A stretch of 64,000 nt of DNA from DASVTU01 sp036387415 (lineage in GTDB: Bacteria; Acidobacteriota; Blastocatellia; Pyrinomonadales; Pyrinomonadaceae). The notes below the pieces were generated by a model. It saw only the letters and a list, made by a program, of their open reading frames with translations, was not told the origin of the DNA and did not search any database. The stretch is taken from positions 1,116,001 to 1,180,000 of the forward strand of contig DASVTU010000039.1 of NCBI GenBank assembly GCA_036387415.1, given 5' to 3'. Positions 59,326-64,000 of the stretch are shown in pieces. The first letter of the stretch is position 1; each line of letters starts with the position of its first letter. A program made the translations under genes and the position numbers.

Positions 59326-60759
59326 TTGAAGCGTCGCAACTTAAAACAACAACTCACGCTCCCTACGCTTCTCGTCATCCTTTTCGCGCTGGCGCGCTAC
59401 TTCATTATTCAAACTGCGCCGACCGCTATCTCGTTCGAGAATCTGACGAATCCGCAGAACAACTATCATTGGGCGTTGCGACTCGTGGAAGTCGCGTTGT
59501 GGCTGAGCCTCTCCTTCATCATCGTCCGGCTCGTCGGCACGCTCGTCTTCTTCATCTTCCGCAAACGCAAAGGACAGGAAGCGCCGCGACTCATGCGCGA
59601 CATCTTCGCGCTCGTCGCTTACGTCATCAGCATCGCGTTTATCCTCAGTCGCTATTTCCCAGACCTCTCGTTCGGTGCGCTGCTGTCGGGTTCGGCAGTG
59701 CTCGGCATCATCGTCGGCCTTGCGCTGCAAGACACGCTCGGAAATCTCTTCGCCGGAATCTCTTTGCATGCCGACAGGCCGTTTCAGGTCGGCGACGTGA
59801 TAACGGTCGGCGCGTTTACGGGCGTGGTCGAAAGCATTACGTGGCGCGCCGTCAAGATTCGTACTTTCCAGAACCACATCATCCTCGTCAGCAATACAAG
59901 CATCGCCAAAGAGTCCATCGAAGTTTGCCCGCACACCAATCCCAACGCGCGCATCGTCTTCTTCAACGCGCTTTACACGGATTCGCCCGCCAAGATAATT
60001 GAAGTTGTACGCGAGGCTGTGCGCGAAGTGGAGAACGTCCGCCGCTACATGACGCCCGTCGTGCGCGTGCGCGGACTCGGCGAAAGCGGCGTCGATTACG
60101 AAGTGAAATACTGGCTCGAAGACTACGCGCGACACAACGACACTGACGCGCTCGTCCGCCAGCGCATCTGGTACGCCTTCCGTCGCCACAACTTCAACTT
60201 CGCTTACCCGACGCGCACGCTCCACGTCGAACGCCGCGCCGCCGCAGACAACGGCCACGCGCTACGCGACGGCATCAAGGAACGTCTCTCGGCCATCGAC
60301 ATCTTCACGCCGCTGTCGCCCGAAGAATTGACGCGGCTCGCCGAGAGTGCCGAAAGCCTCGTCTTTGCGCCCGGCGAAACCATCATCCGCGAAGGCGAAC
60401 GCGGCGCGTCGATGTTTGTGCTGCATCAGGGACGCGTCGAAGTGCAAATCAACGACCACGGGCGCACGCGCATCGTCAACACGCTTCAGGAAGGCGACTT
60501 CTTTGGCGAAATGGCACTCTTTACGGGCGAACCCCGCACCGCCAACGTCGTCGCCGCAGACGAAACCGAAGTGCTCGAAATCGGCCACGCCGCCATCAAG
60601 CATCTCTTCTTGAAGAATCCTGATTTGGTCGAATCGCTCAGCCACACCATCTCCGAACGCCGCGCCGCCCTCGCCGCCAACACCGAAGCCGCCACCGACG
60701 ACAAGATGGAACCCGCCGGACTCCTCGCCGTCATCAAACGCTTCTTCCGTCTCGACTAG
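59326..60759 (+). CDS. MscS-type mechanosensitive channel with cyclic-nucleotide-binding domain
   Basis: At 477 residues, four hydrophobic segments lead to the MscS pore and beta domain (SGSAVLGIIVGLALQDTLGN, LFAGISLHADRPFQVGDVIT). At about residues 325-445, a CNMP-binding fold follows: FAPGETIIREGERGASMFVL, GRVEVQINDHGR, and FGEMALFTGEPRTANVVAAD, with the phosphate-binding Glu and Arg. The start is TTG, with no strong ribosome site. Gating by second messenger and tension is known for related fusions. Confidence 0.88.
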   Translation: MKRRNLKQQLTLPTLLVILFALARYFIIQTAPTAISFENLTNPQNNYHWALRLVEVALWLSLSFIIVRLVGTLVFFIFRKRKGQEAPRLMRDIFALVAYVISIAFILSRYFPDLSFGALLSGSAVLGIIVGLALQDTLGNLFAGISLHADRPFQVGDVITVGAFTGVVESITWRAVKIRTFQNHIILVSNTSIAKESIEVCPHTNPNARIVFFNALYTDSPAKIIEVVREAVREVENVRRYMTPVVRVRGLGESGVDYEVKYWLEDYARHNDTDALVRQRIWYAFRRHNFNFAYPTRTLHVERRAAADNGHALRDGIKERLSAIDIFTPLSPEELTRLAESAESLVFAPGETIIREGERGASMFVLHQGRVEVQINDHGRTRIVNTLQEGDFFGEMALFTGEPRTANVVAADETEVLEIGHAAIKHLFLKNPDLVESLSHTISERRAALAANTEAATDDKMEPAGLLAVIKRFFRLD

Positions 60760-60784
60760 CGCGCCGCGAAGCTCAGAGCAAAAG

Positions 60785-60892
60785 AAAGAGCCGCCGACGA
60801 ACTGTGGAAAGCGCGCGGGTTAAGAGAATTAAATCAGCTTAATCTCTTACCCGCCCGCTTTCCGCATTTCATCTACGGCTCTTTGATTTTTG
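60785..60892. terminator. Extended terminator hairpin between convergent genes
   Basis: AAAGAGCCG (60785-60793) pairs with CGGCTCTTT (60876-60884), and GGAAAGC (60806-60812) with GCTTTCC (60857-60863). The segment 60817-60832 pairs with 60839-60852 with two bulges. GATTTTT follows on the plus strand, so it terminates the MscS gene; it also lies past the EamA stop. Confidence 0.75.
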
Positions 60893-60910
60893 TCTGCTAC
60901 GGACGCGCCT

Positions 60911-61885
60911 TCAATAAGATTGCGTAACGTGCAGAGTCGCTTTCTGCGTCGCCGTCCGGTTGCGTCCGAAGCGTCGCCGAATCGCCGTCCAGAGTTGTTT
61001 AGGTGAAGTCTTGATGAGCGCGACGCCGCCGAGGATAACAACCGTCCCCACCGCTAGACGCCACGTTAAAGGCTCGCTCAAGACCGCCCATCCGAGCAGC
61101 ACCGCGATGATGGGATTGATGTAGGTATATGTCGAGACGATGGAGAGCGGCAGTTTCGCCATCGCGTAAGTGTATGCGCCATAGGCCACGATGGAGCCGA
61201 ACACGACCAGATACATCAGCGCGCCGACCGCTGGAAGACTGAAACGCAACGCGCCCCACTCGCCCATCAACGTGCCGAGCAACGCGAGCGCCACGCCCGC
61301 GATGAGCATCTGCAAGGCCGCGCTCATCAACGGCGCGACGCCCGTCTCATGCTGCTTCGAGAAGATGGAACCCGCCGTCCACGACACGCATCCGATTTGA
61401 ATCGCCACGATACCGAGCACGTATTTCCAGTTAAGATTCGCGCCGAAAAGGTCGGGCGCGACCAGGAGCGCCAGCCCCGCGAAGCCCAACAGCATCCCCA
61501 CCACGCCGCGTCTGCCGACACGCTCGCCGTCGCGCCGCATCCTTTCCAGACCCGCCACCCAGAAAGGCGAAGTGGCGACCAACAACGCCGCCATGCCGCT
61601 CGAAATCCACTGTTCAGCCCACACGACGCCTCCGTTGCCGACGCCGAGCAGCAAGAGTCCGACCACAGCGATATTGCGCCACTCGCGTCCCACGGGCAGA
61701 CGCGCGCCGCGCAGACGCCGCATCACCAGAAACAGAATCGTCCCCGCAATCAAGAAACGCAACGCGGCAAACAGCATCGGCGGCAGACTCACTAACCCGA
61801 CGCGAATCGCCAGATACGTCGTGCCCCAAAAAAAACAGACCGCCGCCCACGCGCCATAAGCTGCAAACTTCTCTCGCCTTGTCAT
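60911..61885 (-). CDS. EamA/DMT-family transporter
   Basis: This 324-residue protein has ten membrane helices in two EamA repeats. The first is AVCFFWGTTYLAIRVGLVSL to LLLGVGNGGVVWAEQW; the second starts QIGCVSWTAGSIFSKQH and ends LAVGTVVILGGVALI. The conserved PLSIVSTYTYINPIIAVLLG of the second repeat is present. The substrate is unknown; amino acids or drugs are typical. It is four bases downstream of the Lrp-type regulator, which likely controls it. Confidence 0.9.
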   Translation of the reverse strand: MTRREKFAAYGAWAAVCFFWGTTYLAIRVGLVSLPPMLFAALRFLIAGTILFLVMRRLRGARLPVGREWRNIAVVGLLLLGVGNGGVVWAEQWISSGMAALLVATSPFWVAGLERMRRDGERVGRRGVVGMLLGFAGLALLVAPDLFGANLNWKYVLGIVAIQIGCVSWTAGSIFSKQHETGVAPLMSAALQMLIAGVALALLGTLMGEWGALRFSLPAVGALMYLVVFGSIVAYGAYTYAMAKLPLSIVSTYTYINPIIAVLLGWAVLSEPLTWRLAVGTVVILGGVALIKTSPKQLWTAIRRRFGRNRTATQKATLHVTQSY

Positions 61886-61889
61886 TCTC

Positions 61890-62381
61890 TCACCTCAAGC
61901 TTTCCCCGTCGCCGTCTCTCCGGTTCACCGGAAGATGCGCCGTCTCCTTGACCGTCTTCAAAACAATGGTCGTCCGTGTCGAGCGGATGTTCTTGAACTT
62001 GCCGATTTCGTCTTTCAGGATGCGATAGAGGTCGTCCGTATTACGCGCACGCACCTTGAGCAAAAAACAGTCTTCGCCCGCGAGGTGGTGCAGTTCCAAA
62101 ACGGACGGAAGCGCGGCCAGAGAGTCAGCCGTCGAATCCGCTTCGCCGATGACGTTTTCGACATTCTCCACGCGGACGAAGATAAAAGCCACCAGACCGA
62201 GGCCGAGCCCCTGCGGGTCGAGCATCGCCATGTAGCCGCGTATGAGGCCGCGTTCCTCAAGTTTCCTGACGCGCTCCAACGTCGCCGAAGGCGTCAACTC
62301 CACCAGACGCGCGAGTTCCACGTTGGTCACGCGCCCGTCCTGCTGTAGAATCTCTAAAATCCGTGCGTCTTTTTCGTCCAT
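61890..62381 (-). CDS. Lrp/AsnC-family transcriptional regulator
   Basis: This 163-residue protein starts at ATG 62381; the longer frame begins in atypical Arg-rich sequence. The helix-turn-helix reads DARILEILQQDGRVTNVELA and LTPSATLERVRKLEERGLIR. The ligand-binding RAM domain shows GLGLVAFIFVRVENVENVIG, EDCFLLKVRARNTDDLYRIL and STRTTIVLKTVKET. Amino-acid sensing is typical. It is immediately upstream of the EamA gene and probably regulates it. Confidence 0.9.
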   Translation of the reverse strand: MDEKDARILEILQQDGRVTNVELARLVELTPSATLERVRKLEERGLIRGYMAMLDPQGLGLGLVAFIFVRVENVENVIGEADSTADSLAALPSVLELHHLAGEDCFLLKVRARNTDDLYRILKDEIGKFKNIRSTRTTIVLKTVKETAHLPVNRRDGDGESLR

Positions 62382-62400
62382 CTCATTTCCATTCAACAAT

Positions 62401-63093
62401 TTACGAAGTAAGAATGTGAAACGCCGACGCCGGAAAAACCGGTTCCCTCTCCGGTGCTTCAATCTTTTCGTGCAGCGTTTCGCCCCTCAAATTCGACGTT
62501 TCAAACGCCTCGTTCAACAATTCGACATCCTTATCCAAACGCCTGAGCAGCGCATCCGTCTCCAAGATGGTCGCAAACTCACCATGCAAACTCGCCAGCG
62601 ACAGTGCGTGTAAATCCTCTGCCTTGTAGAGTTTACCGTCATGGCCTGTGAGGTCGTAGGAGGCGGTCGCGTCTGCGACGACGAATGTGTCAAAGCCGAA
62701 ATTGCCCGCCATGCGCGCCGTCGTCGAGACACAGTGTGGCGTCGTCAAACCTGTGATAACAATGGTTTTAGAACCCATCCGCCGGAGCCGCTCGGCTAAA
62801 TCCGTGCCGATGAACGCGCTGTTGACCTGCTTTTGAATCACAGGCTCGTCCGGCAACGGGCGCACCGCGTCCTTGATTTCGCAGCCTTCCTGATTCGGTC
62901 TGAGCGGCGAATTCGGCTCGCGCGATAGGTGTTGGACAAACACGACAGGTCGCTCTGTCCGTCGCCACGCGTCGAGCAGTTGCGCGATATTCGCTTCCGC
63001 CTGCGGGTTGTTGCGCCGACCCCACACCGGCTCGTCAAAACCCTTCTGCACGTCTATCACTAACAAAACCGCGTCTTTTGGCATCGACCTCAT
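62401..63093 (-). CDS. Isochorismatase-family cysteine hydrolase
   Basis: This 230-residue protein starts at ATG 63093 with GGAGG eight bases upstream. The catalytic triad positions are visible: Asp in AVLLVIDVQKGFDEPVWG, Lys in PVIQKQVNSAFIGTDLAERL, and Cys in TIVITGLTTPHCVSTTARMA. The fold includes GFDTFVVADATASYD. These enzymes act on nicotinamide, isochorismate or related amides; the substrate is unknown. It precedes the Lrp gene in the same direction. Confidence 0.85.
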   Translation of the reverse strand: MRSMPKDAVLLVIDVQKGFDEPVWGRRNNPQAEANIAQLLDAWRRTERPVVFVQHLSREPNSPLRPNQEGCEIKDAVRPLPDEPVIQKQVNSAFIGTDLAERLRRMGSKTIVITGLTTPHCVSTTARMAGNFGFDTFVVADATASYDLTGHDGKLYKAEDLHALSLASLHGEFATILETDALLRRLDKDVELLNEAFETSNLRGETLHEKIEAPEREPVFPASAFHILTS

Positions 63094-63271
63094 CTTCTTC
63101 ACCTCCGTAGAGACTACGTTTGACAAAATGTTGCCTGATGCGAGGTTGACCATTGTAATCTACAGTATTAACGTTGAAGCGTCAAATTAAGTTCCCCGAA
63201 ACAGTCATTTCGCCGAACTTTATTATGGCGATTGTGGTCGGTAAGGTCTGAAAAATTTAGCCGAAAGGGAC

Positions 63272-63300
63272 TTGACAAGAAGAGACTCAATGTTTATTAT
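63272..63300 (+). promoter_or_regulatory. Near-consensus sigma-70 promoter of hsp20
   Basis: A perfect -35 TTGACA (63272-63277), a 17-base spacer and the -10 TATTAT (63295-63300) give a start about 95 bases before the hsp20 ATG. No CIRCE inverted repeat is seen. The long leader could hold a thermosensor, but none was identified. Confidence 0.75.
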
Positions 63301-63402
63301 CCTCTTGCGCTCAATATGAAACTTCGCTCGGTTGAAAAACCGTCGCCGGAAGGCTTGAGCGCGAAAATCAACGAGAATTTTAATGTTTTAAGGAGGTTTG
63401 AG

Positions 63403-63936
63403 ATGAGTATCACTCGTTACAATCCATTCCACGATTTGCGTACGCTTCAGGATGAAGTTAACCGCCTGTTTTCCACCAATCTTCCGCGTTCCTTCGGCGA
63501 CGAGGGCATTGCGCGCGGCGCATGGACTCCGAGCGTCGATATTTATGAGAACAAAGACCAGATTGTGTTGGAAGCCGAACTGCCCGGCATGAAGCGCGAA
63601 GACTTTGAACTGTCGGTCGAAAACAACGTCCTCACGCTTCGCGGCGAACGACGCTTCGAGAAGCGCGAAGAACAGGACAATTATCACCGCGTCGAACGCG
63701 CCTATGGCTCCTTCACGCGCTCGTTCACTTTGCCGCAGACCGTCTCCGGCGAAGGCGCAGCCGCCGAATACAAGAACGGCGTCCTGCGTGTGACGCTGCC
63801 GAAACGCGAAGAGGTCAAGGCACGCCGCATCGAAATCAGCGGCGAAGGCGAAGCACAGTCACAGAAGACCATCGAGGCGAAGGCCGAATCCACAGGCAAC
63901 ACCGAAGAGAAGCAGATGAAGGCCGCAGGCCGTTAA
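63403..63936 (+). CDS. hsp20: Hsp20 small heat-shock protein
   Basis: This 177-residue alpha-crystallin-type chaperone holds unfolding proteins. The N-terminus (SITRYNPFHDLRTLQDEVNR) is typical of bacterial class A. The crystallin domain spans about residues 45-145 with PSVDIYENKDQIVLEAELPG, EDFELSVENNVLTLRGERRF and the motif YKNGVLRVTLPKREEVKARR. A charged tail ends the protein. The ATG has AAGGAGG six bases upstream. The 12 residues after RRIEIS are Glu/Gln-rich. Confidence 0.95.
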   Translation: MSITRYNPFHDLRTLQDEVNRLFSTNLPRSFGDEGIARGAWTPSVDIYENKDQIVLEAELPGMKREDFELSVENNVLTLRGERRFEKREEQDNYHRVERAYGSFTRSFTLPQTVSGEGAAAEYKNGVLRVTLPKREEVKARRIEISGEGEAQSQKTIEAKAESTGNTEEKQMKAAGR

Positions 63937-64000
63937 TCTCTGCGCCGGGATGCACCTGTAGAGCGGTCAGCCAAACAGCCGTTAACCTTGACGATGCGGA

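Overview
The window looks like the origin-proximal part of a chromosome from an acidobacterium, most likely of the Blastocatellia type. This is inferred from gene content: a 1220-residue Oar-like TonB receptor with a carboxypeptidase-regulatory N-terminus, many Acidobacteria-style secreted orphans, archaeal-type class I aldolase, AmrS and high GC. No 16S rRNA is present to confirm it. No tRNA, rRNA, insertion sequence, prophage or CRISPR array was seen.

Replication-origin region (1-9,800): truncated dnaA reads leftward. A DnaA-box and AT-rich spacer follows, and then rpmH, rnpA, yidD, yidC, khpB, mnmE, mnmG, parA and parB read rightward. This is the classical oriC-linked order, but rsmG is missing between mnmG and parA. 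rpmH lies wholly inside an N-terminally extended rnpA frame, as known in Thermus. parS-like half sites precede parA.

Energy and envelope (9,850-18,400): a partial ATP synthase operon (b', b, delta, alpha, gamma, with no a, c, beta or epsilon) reads leftward. A VanZ-like protein and a FabF / methyltransferase / FAD reductase trio follow.

Mixed metabolism (18,700-40,000): an Oar-like receptor, a TPR protein, NurA with a HAS-barrel protein, thiC under a TPP riboswitch with a terminator, moaA, queG, nagZ, an M28 peptidase, an ECF sigma/anti-sigma pair with a secreted protein, and AmrS.

40,000-49,500: a tiny 12-cysteine secreted peptide is followed by a strongly folded non-coding segment. Two more ECF sigma/anti-sigma pairs (one anti-sigma is a ChrR-like cupin), class I aldolase, and pabC and pabB for folate complete this part.

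49,471-56,276: eight leftward genes form a putative envelope polyamine system. They are speD, a two-DUF4178 zinc-ribbon membrane protein, two small orphans, DUF350, a membrane-embedded spermidine-synthase-like enzyme and a lipoprotein FAD amine-oxidase-like protein. This is the best candidate for a poorly described system.

56,600-64,000: a PRC/MgtE-N/CBS regulator beside an atypical Nramp transporter, an MscS channel with a cyclic-nucleotide-binding domain, an EamA transporter, an Lrp regulator, an isochorismatase-like hydrolase and Hsp20 behind a near-consensus promoter.

A genome-wide style feature also stands out. At least thirteen intergenic spacers hold long hairpins built from short repeated words such as GGTAAATGG, AGAGGTCAG, GACGATGGAC and GGATTGCGGA. 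Hairpins far apart share the same vocabulary.
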